DNA of 64,000 nt from Tritrichomonas musculus (Eukaryota; Parabasalia; Tritrichomonadida; Tritrichomonadidae): contig JAPFFF010000043.1 of NCBI GenBank assembly GCA_039105265.1, forward strand, positions 1,179,501 through 1,243,500, read 5' to 3'. Numbering within the stretch: the stretch's first letter is position 1; every line of letters starts with the position of its first letter. The notes beneath the pieces were generated by a model. The model searched no databases and was not told where the DNA came from. It saw nothing but the letters and a program-made list of their open reading frames with translations. This document shows positions 32,015 to 41,944 of this stretch, piece by piece. Both the position numbers and the translations under genes were made by a program.

Positions 32015-33450
32015 TTAAGTATAATGTATTATCTTTAAATCTATACCTTGGAATTTGGTCTTAATAGAAGAAGGAAGAGAAATACTTTCTAATGAAGAAC
32101 ATTGTTTAAAAGCATCTTGTTTGATTTTAGTATCTGGTGAAGATATTATTACTTGCTTGAGTGATTTGCATTCTGCAAAAGCCATTGATCCAATAAAAGA
32201 AATAGAAGGTGGACAAATAATTTCATCTAGATTTACACACTCATAAAAAGCTTTTCCATCAATGATTTCTAATGATGAAGGAAATTCGATATGCTTCAAT
32301 GAAATACATTTTTCAAAAGCACCATGTTCAATAGATATTAATGAAGATGGCAAGATGACTTGTTCTAAATTCTTGCATTTATAGAATAAATATGGTTCTA
32401 TTTTAGTTATTGACGATGGTATTTTCACCTTCTGCAAAGATGAACAAGAACAAAATGCAAGCTCTTTAATACTAGTTACAGATTCAGGAATTTCTATCTC
32501 AGTTAAACTAGCACACTCGTTAAAGGCGCAATATTCAATTAATTTCACTGATGAAGGAATAGAAAATGTCTTCAATTTTTCGCATTGCACAAAAACACGT
32601 TCTTTAATTACATCAATTGAAGGATGAATGATTACTTCTTCAAGTGAAGAACAGAGACTAAATGCATATTCATTAATTTCAGTAACAGAAGAAGGAATTT
32701 CAATTTTTTTCAATTTATTGCATCCATTAAAAGCAGAAAAGTCTATTTTCGTTACTGAAGGAGGAATTATAATTTCAGCCAATGACGAACACATATAAAA
32801 TAGCTTATAAGGGATTAATTTAAAATCACCTGATAGATTCGTTACTTCTTTCAAAGCTTTACATTTTGCAAATGCTTCTTCACCAATGAAAGATAAAGAA
32901 GAAGGAATATTTATAGTCTCTAAAGACGTACAATTGTAAAATGCAGAGTTACCAATTTTTTTTAATGACTGCAAATTTGAAACTTTCTTTAGAGAAACAC
33001 AATTATAAAATGAATATGGACCGATAGATTCTAAAGAAGAAGGAAAATTCATTTCAATTAATGATTCACATCCTCCAAAAGTGTCAGTTAAAATTTCGGT
33101 TAAAGAAGAGAGAATTGTTACTTTTTCTAAAGATAGACAACGTTGGAAAGCAGCAAATCCAATTTTTTGCACAGATGAAGGAATTATTACTTCTTTTAAT
33201 GAGACACAACCTTTGAAAGACATATTTCCAATTTCAATGATAGAAGGAGGAATTGTTATTTCTTTCAATGAATCGCAATTTGTAAATGCCAAGTTTTCAA
33301 TTGCAGTTACAGAAGATGGAATGACGATATGCGTCAGACTGAAACAATTTTCGAAAGTTTGAGGGCCAATTTTTATTCCATCGATAGTCATTAAATAATT
33401 AACAATGTCAAAGTTATATCTTTCAACAGCAAGTCTTAATGGTGTTACAT
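32015..33450 (-). CDS. BspA-like leucine-rich repeat protein, C-terminal part of an ankyrin-BspA gene
   Basis: The recognisable sequence starts with one ankyrin unit (NVTPLRLAVERYNFDIVNYL…) and runs straight into about nineteen 23-residue BspA/Treponema-type leucine-rich repeats of the form IPSSVTxIGxxAFxxCxSLxx. The open frame extends to 33490 but begins with TTG and its first ~15 codons come from AT-rich spacer, so no proper start exists here. The 5' part of the gene is the DUF3447 ORF at 33564-34745, joined through a short spacer. BspA-like proteins of trichomonads are usually surface or adhesion proteins; this one has no signal peptide, and fusion to DUF3447/ankyrin suggests a cytoplasmic version. 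The last ~15 residues depart from the repeat. Confidence 0.85.
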
Positions 33451-33451
33451 T

Positions 33452-33617
33452 CAAAAAATATAAATTTAAAAATATTATTAAAAACAACAAAGAAATGATA
33501 TTTAAATTTTTTGTTCATTGAATTACATTCAAATAAAAATTATCAAAATTCTATCATTATAATTTATTTTTTTTTTGGAAATTTGATTAAAACAAATTTT
33601 AAAATTATTGTCATGTT
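33452..33617 (-). repeat. Short spacer in the DUF3447-ankyrin-BspA gene
   Basis: On the minus strand the reading GIDDIN is followed by ATGACAATAATTTTAAA and then AT-rich DNA with AATTCAATGAA, and resumes after TTTTTTG with NVTPLRLAVE. This is the same junction position and edge sequence as in the plus-strand ankyrin gene, here only about 165 bp long. Confidence 0.6.
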
Positions 33618-34745
33618 TATATCATCAATTCCCTTTTCTTTAATGCAAAGTTTGACCAGATCTAAATAATCAAATTGAAGTGAATAAATAAAAATGAAAG
33701 GATCAATGAAAAGATGCTGAAAAACAAAATTATGATAATTGAAACAATACTTTGTTATATTATGATTGATTTCCTTATTTGCCAATAAGTTTTCATAAAT
33801 GTAATTTGCAATTTCATTGTGATGACATTTGATTGACTCTTTCAAGCATTTTTCATATGACATGTCATCTGGTTTCACATCAAATTCTTCAAGAAGATGA
33901 ATCATTTCGGGACAATTTGAATGAATTGCAAAGAGCCATAAAGAAGGAGTTAATTCAACTCCACTTAATTTTAAAAATTGGAAAACTTGAATTGATCCAA
34001 AAAAAGTGGCATATTCAATCAAAGTTACAGTTTCTTTTTTGTTTAAAAAATGGTTTGTTTCAAAAAAAGAAGGCTCTATTGTTGCCTTTTTGATTGGCAA
34101 ATTTGTTTTATTGACATATGATACGAATTCTTTAATGGAATCTTGCCGAATTAAAGAACAAAGATAAGAATCATTTTCTCCATTTTTTTTAAGGCTTTCA
34201 AAAAGTTCTGATTTAATTGAAATATTTGGACAAATTTTATTGATTTCTTTTATAATATGTTCAATAGAAAAATAACAATATAAATTTCCTATATATTCTT
34301 GCTCTCTCTCAATAATTTGCTCTATTTCATTGATAAAGTAATGTCGATATTTTGTTAAAGCTTTGTCTTGTTTGGCCTTGATTATATAGTAGATATCTTT
34401 GTCAATTGTGATGATTTGCTTTTGGAAAAGATAAAGAAGAATTCTTTTGTTGTTTTTGAAAATATTGAATAGCTCGGAATTTGTGAAGCTTTGTTTGATT
34501 GAAGATTCAAAATATTGAAGAATTTTTTCAATTTTTTCAATAAAATGGGGAGTCCTATGATGATTGTTTGATACAATTGAAATCATGCTGAGAAAAATTC
34601 TTAACTTATCTGCATTTTCTCTTATTTTTTGAGTTTCTGTATAATTGATGAAACTATCAAAACTATCTTCCTCTATATTATCAATATACTCAAGGAAGTT
34701 TTGCTGGAGATCATATATTTGGTTGATACATTCACTGACATCCAT
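33564..34745 (-). CDS. DUF3447 protein, N-terminal part of an ankyrin-BspA gene
   Basis: A 393-residue ORF from the ATG at 34745, preceded by an initiator-like TCATAGA (34751-34757). It follows the DUF3447 family pattern throughout: helical leader with the phrase NHHRTPHFIEKIEKIL, GENDSYLCSLIRQDSIKEF, TLIEYATFFGSIQVFQFLKL and ESIKCHHNEIANYI. It is clearly homologous to the ORF at 25579-26712 (shared HHR, ESIKCHH and LWxFAIHS phrases). Coding resemblance ends at GIDDIN near 33617; the remaining ~17 residues are spacer. Downstream ankyrin and leucine-rich repeats of the same gene are at 32015-33450. Confidence 0.85.
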   Translation of the reverse strand: MDVSECINQIYDLQQNFLEYIDNIEEDSFDSFINYTETQKIRENADKLRIFLSMISIVSNNHHRTPHFIEKIEKILQYFESSIKQSFTNSELFNIFKNNKRILLYLFQKQIITIDKDIYYIIKAKQDKALTKYRHYFINEIEQIIEREQEYIGNLYCYFSIEHIIKEINKICPNISIKSELFESLKKNGENDSYLCSLIRQDSIKEFVSYVNKTNLPIKKATIEPSFFETNHFLNKKETVTLIEYATFFGSIQVFQFLKLSGVELTPSLWLFAIHSNCPEMIHLLEEFDVKPDDMSYEKCLKESIKCHHNEIANYIYENLLANKEINHNITKYCFNYHNFVFQHLFIDPFIFIYSLQFDYLDLVKLCIKEKGIDDINMTIILKFVLIKFPKKK

Positions 34746-34750
34746 TTTTT

Positions 34751-34757
34751 TCTATGA
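34751..34757 (-). promoter_or_regulatory. Initiator-like motif of the DUF3447-BspA gene
   Basis: TCATAGA on the minus strand, ending 5 bases before the ATG at 34745. Confidence 0.4.
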
Positions 34758-35863
34758 ACTCTACACCAATAAAAAGATAATGACATATGATATAAAATAT
34801 TCTTATTGATTTAGCTATTTCCAAGAATTTTAATTTTATTTTAAGAATCTCTACAATTATTATATTTCTTTTTTAATCAACACAACAATCTGCATATTTG
34901 TAAAAGAATATTTATTAATATTGTTTTTCTTATTTTTTTATTTTCTTTTTATATTCTTTCAAATTATAGCAATTACTCATTCTTCTTTTTTTAAACAAAA
35001 TTCCTTGCTAAATAATAGAACCTACCTTCAACATTTCTTCAAACTCTGTTAATAACACCTATACTTGCCAATTAGCTTGTTTATTATTTCATTTTGATAT
35101 TTAATTTGATCAGTTTTGTCTTTTTCTCTCTTTTCTGCAATAACAATATCACTCAAAAATGTTAATAATATCTCATTCAATATTTTTTATACTTAATGCT
35201 GAGTGAAAAAACATAAAAAATAAGATTTTTTTCATAAATAATTGGATGACTTGTCATCATTCGTTAATTTTATAAATAAACCATATAAAAAATCATCAAT
35301 ATTCTGATTGAAAGTTTTTACCAAATTCATTAAATAGACAGTTTTCTTTATATTTCTCATATGCATCTTCAAGAATAGTTATTTTACACAAATATGAAAT
35401 AATTTATTAGAAAATTGTCTATTGCGTTTTATTATTTAAATTATAACGTTACATTTGAAAAATAAAGTATCGTTTTAACCATAAAACAATATATTTGCGA
35501 ATATCTTTATTATTTACAAATATATTTATGTATTTATTAAACAATATGATTTATGTTTAATATTTGCAGGTTTTAATAAAAAAGAAAAACAATTTTTAAT
35601 TTTTTTATTGCAATAAACTTGTTTCAAAAATACAATTAGATATTATTTATTCACAAAAACTCAATGAAGATATATAAATATTCAAAATAATGAATATTTA
35701 TATTTATTAATATCTTGATAAAAATAATGCTTATATGAATAATTAATAAATAAAAAAGCTCTACAAAAATAGAAAAAGAAACATATTGTAATTTCTTCTT
35801 TTTTTTTGTTTATTAATATCGAGGAAATAATATATTTTGAATATAATTGACCTGATAATCTTT
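34758..35863. other. AT-rich intergenic region
   Basis: No coding region, inverted repeat or RNA gene was recognised over about 1.1 kb. Confidence 0.5.
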
Positions 35864-36082
35864 TTATTCAGGTAGGAGTGGTTTATTAACAAGATCTTGA
35901 TCTGACGAAGGTTTCATAATTCGGAGAGCAATTGCACCAATGATTAACATGACAACAGCAGCACAAGCAGCGCAACCAAACAATAATCCAATAAATTTGC
36001 CCGTAGGTAATGGAGTCGGTTCCGGTGTTGAAGTTTCAGTTGGATCTGATAAAGCGGCGATAAAGAATAAAGAAATCAGCAT
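35864..36082 (-). CDS. Small single-pass membrane protein
   Basis: A 72-residue protein: N-terminal signal peptide (about 1-11, MLISLFFIAALS), a short Thr/Pro/Glu-rich outer segment (12-27), one transmembrane helix (about 29-54, Ala/Cys-rich) and a tail ending DLVNKPLLPE, a likely acidic dileucine sorting signal. The ATG at 36082 is supported by an initiator-like TCACTT at 36091-36096. It resembles a surface protein stripped to its anchor and could be either a genuine small protein or the remnant end of a larger surface gene. The signal peptide and short spacer make a genuine small gene plausible. Function unknown. Confidence 0.6.
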   Translation of the reverse strand: MLISLFFIAALSDPTETSTPEPTPLPTGKFIGLLFGCAACAAVVMLIIGAIALRIMKPSSDQDLVNKPLLPE

Positions 36083-36090
36083 TTATAAAA

Positions 36091-36096
36091 AAGTGA
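36091..36096 (-). promoter_or_regulatory. Initiator-like motif of the small membrane protein gene
   Basis: TCACTT on the minus strand, 8 bases before the ATG at 36082. Confidence 0.4.
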
Positions 36097-36587
36097 CATT
36101 AAATTCAACCTTTATAAAATGAAAAATATATAAAAAAAATTTTATATATTAAAAATGGATATAAATAATAAATATCAGAGATGCGATATAAAACAAGAAG
36201 AACTTCATTGAGGATCAGGACCATCTGTCGATTTTTTTTTTTTTTTAATCATAAAAAATGGCTTGGCTCAAATATTTGGCTTTCATTGATAATGACATAA
36301 ACACAATACCAATTTTGTCTTATTTGATCTTCATTTTGTAACCAAAATTCCAATTAATCCGATTTTGATATATTCAAAATTTTGGCATCATTCAAAGCGT
36401 AGCCATAGTAAACCAAAATATTTTAAATACATTATTTCTCCTGGAAAATATATTAAGGTTATTCTAAATTAAATTTGGCATTTATGGGAATTACAAATAA
36501 TATCTTCAAATTTCAACAAAAAGTGCAAGTTCAAAGATGGAATTTCATCTTTAATTACTTCATTACCTTTTAAATTTTTTTGATATT
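36097..36587. other. Intergenic region, possible eroded coding DNA
   Basis: It is less AT-extreme than its surroundings at 36240-36540 and may hold decayed coding sequence, but no readable protein phrase was recognised. Confidence 0.35.
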
Positions 36588-36778
36588 TTCTTATATAATT
36601 AGTTTAGCATCTATTCATCATTTAATTATCAATGATAAATACTTTCTTTTGAAAAATAAAAATTAATTAAAAAATGTAACCTTTTTCATAAGTGTTTATA
36701 CAAAGTATTTATCATTGATAATTAAATGATGAATAAATTATGAATGATGAATAGATGTTAAACTAATTATATAAGAAA
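36588..36778. mobile_element. Small MITE with long inverted arms
   Basis: The left arm (36588-36645) begins TTCTTATATAATTAGTTTA and ends …CAATGATAAATACTTT. The right arm (about 36703-36778) is its inverted copy with a roughly 18-bp internal duplication around TTATGAATGATGAATA. Total about 190 bp; the spacer is about 55 bp. No target duplication was identified. It sits just upstream of the broken surface-protein gene. Confidence 0.6.
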
Positions 36779-36785
36779 CTAATTA

Positions 36786-37782
36786 TGTCAAATTCGTGTT
36801 GAAGGAGGAAATTCTTTAGATCATTGTAAATGCGATAAAGGTCTAGGAATAAGAAAAGAAAACAAATGCGGTGAATGCGATCCTGGAGAAGGAATTATAT
36901 CAGAATACAACAAATGAAGATAAATCTTTGAAGGGAGAAGGTCAATAGAGATTACAAACCAAAGTAGAAGGAGAAAAAACTACAACTTAATCAAATTACT
37001 CCATATAAAGATAAGCAAATTGTTATTGAATCTAATTCACAAGTTAATGAGAAACAACTTGATTTTTATGGAAATTCCAAAGTTGAATTCACTAACAAAG
37101 AAAATAAAGCAGTTGTTAATTTAGTTACTCTTCAGCAAAAAGCTTCAACGGAGCTAGATAATGTAATTATTGATGGAGATTTAAAGACTCGCCTTTTTTC
37201 AATTTTTTCATTAACTGAAAATGTGAACATTGAAAAAGCAAGTATTGAAATATCTGCATCAGATCAAAATGCAAACTCAAATCCAACTATCATTGGTATT
37301 TTTCCTCTCCACCTCAACAATTGACTATTAAAGATCGAAATATGGGAGAAATTATTGGAATTAATGATCATTATATGGTGATTGTTGAATCAAAAAAAGA
37401 TAGATTTAAATGTGAAGAATGGAAACCAAGATTCGTACCTTCTTCATCAAATTCAAAATATAAATATGCACATTGCAAAGATGTCAATAACAATTTGAAA
37501 CAGCTATATGTAAATGGCCAAGAAAATGAAAATGCAGACCCAGACATCAGTGGTCCTCAAAATACAAATCCTGAGAATACTGGACCAGATAATAATGGAT
37601 CTGAAAGCTCAGGAGGTGGTGGCTTAACGAAATGAGAAATAGCTGGAATCGTTATAGCAGTAATTGTTATAGTAGCTGCTATTATTGGCGTTTTAGTTTA
37701 CTTTTTAGTTTTTCGTAAAAAGAAATTGCATTCAGTAAATGAAGATGATGAATCAAATCAAAATATTTCTAATGCAGCTTAA
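36786..37782 (+). pseudogene. Broken gene for a cysteine-containing single-pass surface protein
   Basis: Pieces in sequence order read: a Cys-rich EGF-like start (…DHCKCDKGLGIRKENKCGEC…, about 36786-36915); a beta-rich middle (QIVIESNSQVNEKQLDFYGN… to …GIFPLHLNN, about 37000-37320); a further ORF from 37321 (IKDRNMGEIIGINDHYMVIV…) ending in an Asn/Pro/Gly-rich stalk; an in-frame TGA at 37633; and then, in the same frame, a transmembrane helix (IAGIVIAVIVIVAAIIGVLV) and the tail FRKKKLHSVNEDDESNQN. The helix and tail are typical of trichomonad surface proteins. There are at least two frame changes and stops, so the gene is not functional as a whole. Confidence 0.65.
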
Positions 37783-37897
37783 ATTTATGTAAGAGAATTA
37801 TAACGACTTGAGAATTCATGAAAATAAAAATTGGCTTTGATTTTTATTGATTTTTTTAATCAATAAATTTGGATTCACTCCAATTTTTTTAAATAAA

Positions 37898-37898
<1 letters not shown>

Positions 37899-37926
<28 letters not shown>
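37899..37926 (+). repeat. Poly(A) run
   Basis: About 28 consecutive A bases 117 bases after the end of the broken surface-protein gene. Confidence 0.8.
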
Positions 37927-37931
<5 letters not shown>

Positions 37932-38236
37932 CATTTTCTCCAACATTGTAGATTTGTTATTTTGAAAATCGATTTCAAAAAATGTCTACTTATTATTTCT
38001 GATACTCGATTAAAATTTAAATTTATTATCGAGATTATCGAAATGAGAAAATAAAGGTGATATCAATTACCATGATTTCATCGATTTCAAACATATTTAA
38101 AGTTTTATAAGATTTCTATTACTGATTTTAAAATAAATGAAAATAAATATAATGTATATTGACATTTATTGTAAAAATAAAGTCTAAAAAAGCCCATCCA
38201 TTTTTGTGCAATACTTGAAATCAAAAGATTTTTTGA

Positions 38237-38475
38237 AAAAGTTTAATTGTCAATAGTTGAGAATAAAGATACTCGATCTGCAGCAACAATTGAAGAATAT
38301 GATTTTAATGGATGTTTACTTTTGAACCAAATTTTCATTCCTTCTTCAGTTGATTCAATCAAACCATTATTGGAAATATTTTCGTTTCATAATAAAATAT
38401 TTAAATTTGATGAATTTATGTTTCAATCATGCTCTAAATTTTTAAATTTTTTGTTCCATCAACAGTTACGCTAAT
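38237..38475 (+). pseudogene. BspA-like gene fragment, plus-strand copy
   Basis: Reads IVENKDTRSAATIEEYDFNG, then CLLLNQIFIPSSVDSIKP, a degenerate BspA leucine-rich repeat, followed by less clear sequence with FMFQSCSKFLNF. The same segment occurs inverted at 41945-42182, with different decay. Confidence 0.6.
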
Positions 38476-38645
38476 TAAACAAGGAGCATTTAATAATTGA
38501 TAGATTTACTTGTAATTGAACTTCTTTTATCAGTTACAAAGATTGAAAAAAGTCTTTTTTGTAACTGTTATTCAATATAAAATATAATATTTAACTCTTC
38601 TGTTACATTTATTGACAATTACAACAACTAGAAACTGTGTTTTTC

Positions 38646-38742
38646 GAAGCTAGGGTGGCTCTGAGAAACCAATTCTCTTTGGTATTCAAAAAGTTTCGAT
38701 CTGAATTCAAAATGATTTCTCAGAGCCACTTTATCGAAGCTG
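38646..38742. repeat. Hairpin with GTGGCTCTGAGAAA arms
   Basis: GTGGCTCTGAGAAACCA at 38653-38669 and its inverted partner at 38714-38730 form about 20-base arms around a 45-base loop. It is GC-richer than the surroundings and could be a small MITE or a folded RNA. Confidence 0.5.
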
Positions 38743-38944
38743 TTCTTCTTTGAAAATAATAAAAATACATGTTTCTATGACATTAATTTGCTTGAATGCA
38801 TTTGATAAATGTTCATCATTGTAAAATGTGAAAATTCCACAAAAAAGTGGAAATGAGTGAGCAAAATGCTTTTTGCAAATGTTCTTCTTTGGAAGAAATA
38901 ACATTTCCACCATTAATTAAAATATATTTTGATATGGTGGTTGT

Positions 38945-39185
38945 TGATAAACATGATAGGTTTTCTTGTCTAGTTGATAAATGAGGAGATGATCCGGATA
39001 ACACTAAAGTTACGTTCAACTGTTGTTGCTTTATGAGTCTTGTAGGCTGGATTAATAGTTGATAATTGAACTGGATATTTGTTATGAGTGTTGATTAAAT
39101 TGCTATTAATTATATTTGAATTTTTGTATTTTGTTTTATAATGAAGAAAAATAAACAAGTTAGAAATGATGATTTGAGATTCCAA
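38945..39185 (-). pseudogene. Possible hAT transposase C-terminal remnant
   Basis: The minus strand reads …TINPAYKTHKATTVERNFSV then IRIISSF. The phrase ATTVERNFSVIR resembles the hAT C-terminal dimerisation motif (…S/T-x-E-R-x-F-S…). Only about 70 codons are readable and no inverted ends were found. Alternative: chance similarity in decayed DNA. Confidence 0.3.
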
Positions 39186-39538
39186 TTGATTTATAAAATA
39201 AATGAAAATAAATAACTTAAAATAATTACTAAAATATTACAGTATTTTGATTTTCATTTGTTTTACAAAAAATAAAATATTAATTTATATTTAATGATAA
39301 ATATCAAATTTCTAATTTCTAATTTTTAAATATTTAAATTATTAAATTAACCAAGATAAACATGTTTTAGCATATTTAAATCTTTAAACATTTTGAAAAT
39401 TATGTTCACAAAAAGTTAAGGACTCAGTGCAATGATGAATAACTTTTTCAAATAAAAGTTTATGACTCATTTATTTTGGCTTCTACCAAAATAGTTGATT
39501 GTTTTAATGACCTCATTTTTATATTAAAAGCAAAGAAA

Positions 39539-39823
39539 ATGTTGACAGCCCATAAAGCTTATTCGTCAAAGTCAAGAAGCCCATCACCTTGTTACCATTA
39601 TGATTATCCTGCTTCTCCATTGAAAAAAGGTGCTTTAACAATTTTTCTTTTTTTGAGTATTGCTACTTTTCTTGCTGCCTTGAAAATACCCATATTTATG
39701 CCAATATTTGCTTTATTTACAATTTTAACAATAATATTATTTCAAGATATTGAAAATGATAGATCTTTAAGGACAAAAAAGAAAATAGTCTATAGTAAAT
39801 CAACAATTTACAGGATTTATTAA
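39539..39823 (+). CDS. Hypothetical small protein with two membrane helices
   Basis: A 94-residue ORF from the ATG at 39539. The open frame reaches 39476, but only with a TTG. The N-terminus is Ser/Pro/Tyr-rich (SSKSRSPSPCYHYDYPASP). Two hydrophobic helices follow (about 31-48 and 50-69), then a basic C-terminus with KKK and several Tyr and Ser. An initiator-like TCATTTTT lies 19-26 bases before the ATG. No family was recognised. A small two-helix membrane hairpin protein is plausible; expression is unproven. Confidence 0.45.
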   Translation: MLTAHKAYSSKSRSPSPCYHYDYPASPLKKGALTIFLFLSIATFLAALKIPIFMPIFALFTILTIILFQDIENDRSLRTKKKIVYSKSTIYRIY

Positions 39824-40101
39824 AATTATCGGGTGTTAATACTATTAAATCCAAATCTCTAATTATGGGATTTAAATACTAAAATAAATATATTGGTAAA
39901 AATACTTATTATTTTTATCTCTTTTTCAATTCTTTTTCATATAAGTTTCTGAAATTTTATTTTATAGTCTACTCATTTAAAATATGAATATTTGGAAAAT
40001 CCAACCTGTAATCAAAGCATTATTACCTTTAATATAGTTGTTTGATACCATAAATTGTTGTAAATATTCAATTTTAATTAGATGAATCAATGCAAAATTC
40101 C

Positions 40102-40128
40102 AAAAAAAAAAAAAAAAAAAAAAAAAAT
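40102..40128 (+). repeat. Poly(A) run
   Basis: About 27 consecutive A bases, 280 bases after the small two-helix protein gene. Confidence 0.8.
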
Positions 40129-40735
40129 AGATTATTCAAGCTTAAACATTGCATTTCGACTCTCCATATTTTATATTGGTTGAAATTACAGTTTAATTAG
40201 GTAATTTACAAGATTCATTAGTGTTGTCGTCCTTTAAAAAAAAAAATAATTTGGTCTTCAAATTGAATGCATTCATTTCTTAATATCTAAATATATTTCA
40301 AAAAGACAGCATTTTACAAAATTGCAGCTTGCAAATACACTTATTTCATTTATACATTTGTCTCATAAGCATAATTTAAGTTTTTTTGAGTTCTTCTTAG
40401 ATTATTCACCATGAATAAAGATTATTTTTTTATTAATTCAAAATTGAATATAAAAATGATCGTTGAAATAATTATTTCAAAACTTTCTGACTAAATTTTG
40501 AAATTATATTCCCCCAACTTACAATGATATTTTATCCAATTATTTTTATATAGCATATCAAATGCTTTTTGGAAAAGATAATTTCACATTGGCATTTTAA
40601 AAAAAAATGATATATGATGCCAATATCAATGATATTTTTTGTTTTAATGATATATATGTAATTTTTTAGTATTTTAAATAATTTAATTGATATAAATTAC
40701 AAAATAATTGTTAATAATGCTATATTTATCATATT
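40129..40735. other. AT-rich intergenic region
   Basis: No coding region or clear repeat was recognised. Confidence 0.5.
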
Positions 40736-40743
40736 TCATTAAA

Positions 40744-41625
40744 ATGGATTATATTGATTACATTAATCAAAAGAAAAAGCTTTATGATTCTCTTATAACA
40801 TATTTAGAAGATTATGAGCAACCTTATGAAGAAGTAAAAGATCCAAATCTTTTAAGAAATGACGACCAAAACTTAGAATTTTTGGATGTTATATTAAATG
40901 ATTCGAAAGAAGAAGAAATAGAACAATTTCTTAATTTAATGTCAATTATATCAAATATGCTTGCCAATTCGGTTATTTATCGGTTGTTGAAATGCTACTA
41001 GAAACATGGAATATAAATATAAATGCAAAAATCATTCCAAAATTGTAATTTTTAATCACATTTCTAATCAACTTTTTGAAAACAATTCTAATTTTTCTGA
41101 GCTTATACAGAAAAAGTTTTATATTCAAAAATTTCAATAAAATTTCAATAAATTTAATTTTAATACAATTTCAAAAAAGCATTTTTAATGAAACAGCTTT
41201 ACATCTTACTGCTAAAAATAATAATACGAAAGTGATTGAATTTTAACTTTCTCAAAAAGTCATTGAAATTGGCAAAAAAGCATTCAAAAATACGCCTATA
41301 AAAGAAATAACGATTCCTTATTTTATACAATCAATTGGTGATGAAGCTTTTAAAGGCTGTAATAATTTGTTTACTGTTCTTTTTGAAACTCCTTCTTCTG
41401 TTCAAAAAATAGGAAATAATGCTTTCAGAGATTGCATTGTATTGACAAATATTGAAATTCCAGAGTCAGTGACATCTATTGGAGAGAAAGCTTTTAGACA
41501 ATGTAACAAGTATTGATAGAGATGCCTTTAAATCATGCTCTACATTAAATGAATTAATAATTCGATCTTATGCTGATCCAGATGATAATGGTGCTAAATA
41601 CGTGGAAAATATAATAAAGTATTAA
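40744..41625 (+). pseudogene. Broken DUF3447-ankyrin-BspA gene
   Basis: It begins at an ATG after TCATTAAA (initiator-like, 40736-40741), as in the gene at 25579. The start MDYIDYINQKKKLYDSLITY is the DUF3447 leader, but most of the DUF3447 region is missing: after about 86 codons the frame breaks and the text jumps to an ankyrin end (VEMLLETWNININAK, to about 41015). A spacer of about 175 bp follows, then an ankyrin start (NETALHLTAKNNNTKVIEF, 41187-41246), a stop, and three to four BspA repeats (…VIEIGKKAFKNTPIKEITIP…). One further frame change precedes the end IDRDAFKSCSTLNELII… at 41625. It is a small relic of the gene type seen intact at 32015-34745. Confidence 0.7.
41016..41186 (+). repeat. 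Spacer in the broken DUF3447-ankyrin-BspA gene
   Basis: It lies between NININAK and NETALHL, the same place within an ankyrin repeat as the spacers at 26629-31583, and is made of similar words (TTTCAATAAAATTTCAAT, AATGAAAC before the 3' edge). Confidence 0.55.
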
Positions 41626-41944
41626 TTTCTGCATTATTTTTTTGAGATTTTTTTATATAAATTCACTTAGAGAATGTTTTGTTTCAATGAAATAAACATA
41701 CAGTAAATTGCATATTTTTCAAATTTTATAGGAAAATCAACAGATAACTAAATGTTCATTTTTAGAGATCTCACAATTCAAAACATAATTTATTAGCTTT
41801 AATGGCAAAGATGGAATCATTTTCTGTATTAGAAAAAATCCTGAAAAATTACATATGTAATAGGCACAAATTACAATATTTCTAAATTTTTAATCCAAAT
41901 CTTTCATATCATAGTTTAGAGCAGAAAAAGAATATCAATTAGGA
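41626..41944. other. AT-rich intergenic region
   Basis: No gene was recognised. Confidence 0.45.

Noticed and set aside
33451-33490. Start of the BspA ORF at 33490
   Set aside because: It begins with TTG and reads AT-rich spacer; real similarity starts at NVTPLRLAVE, so there is no independent start there.
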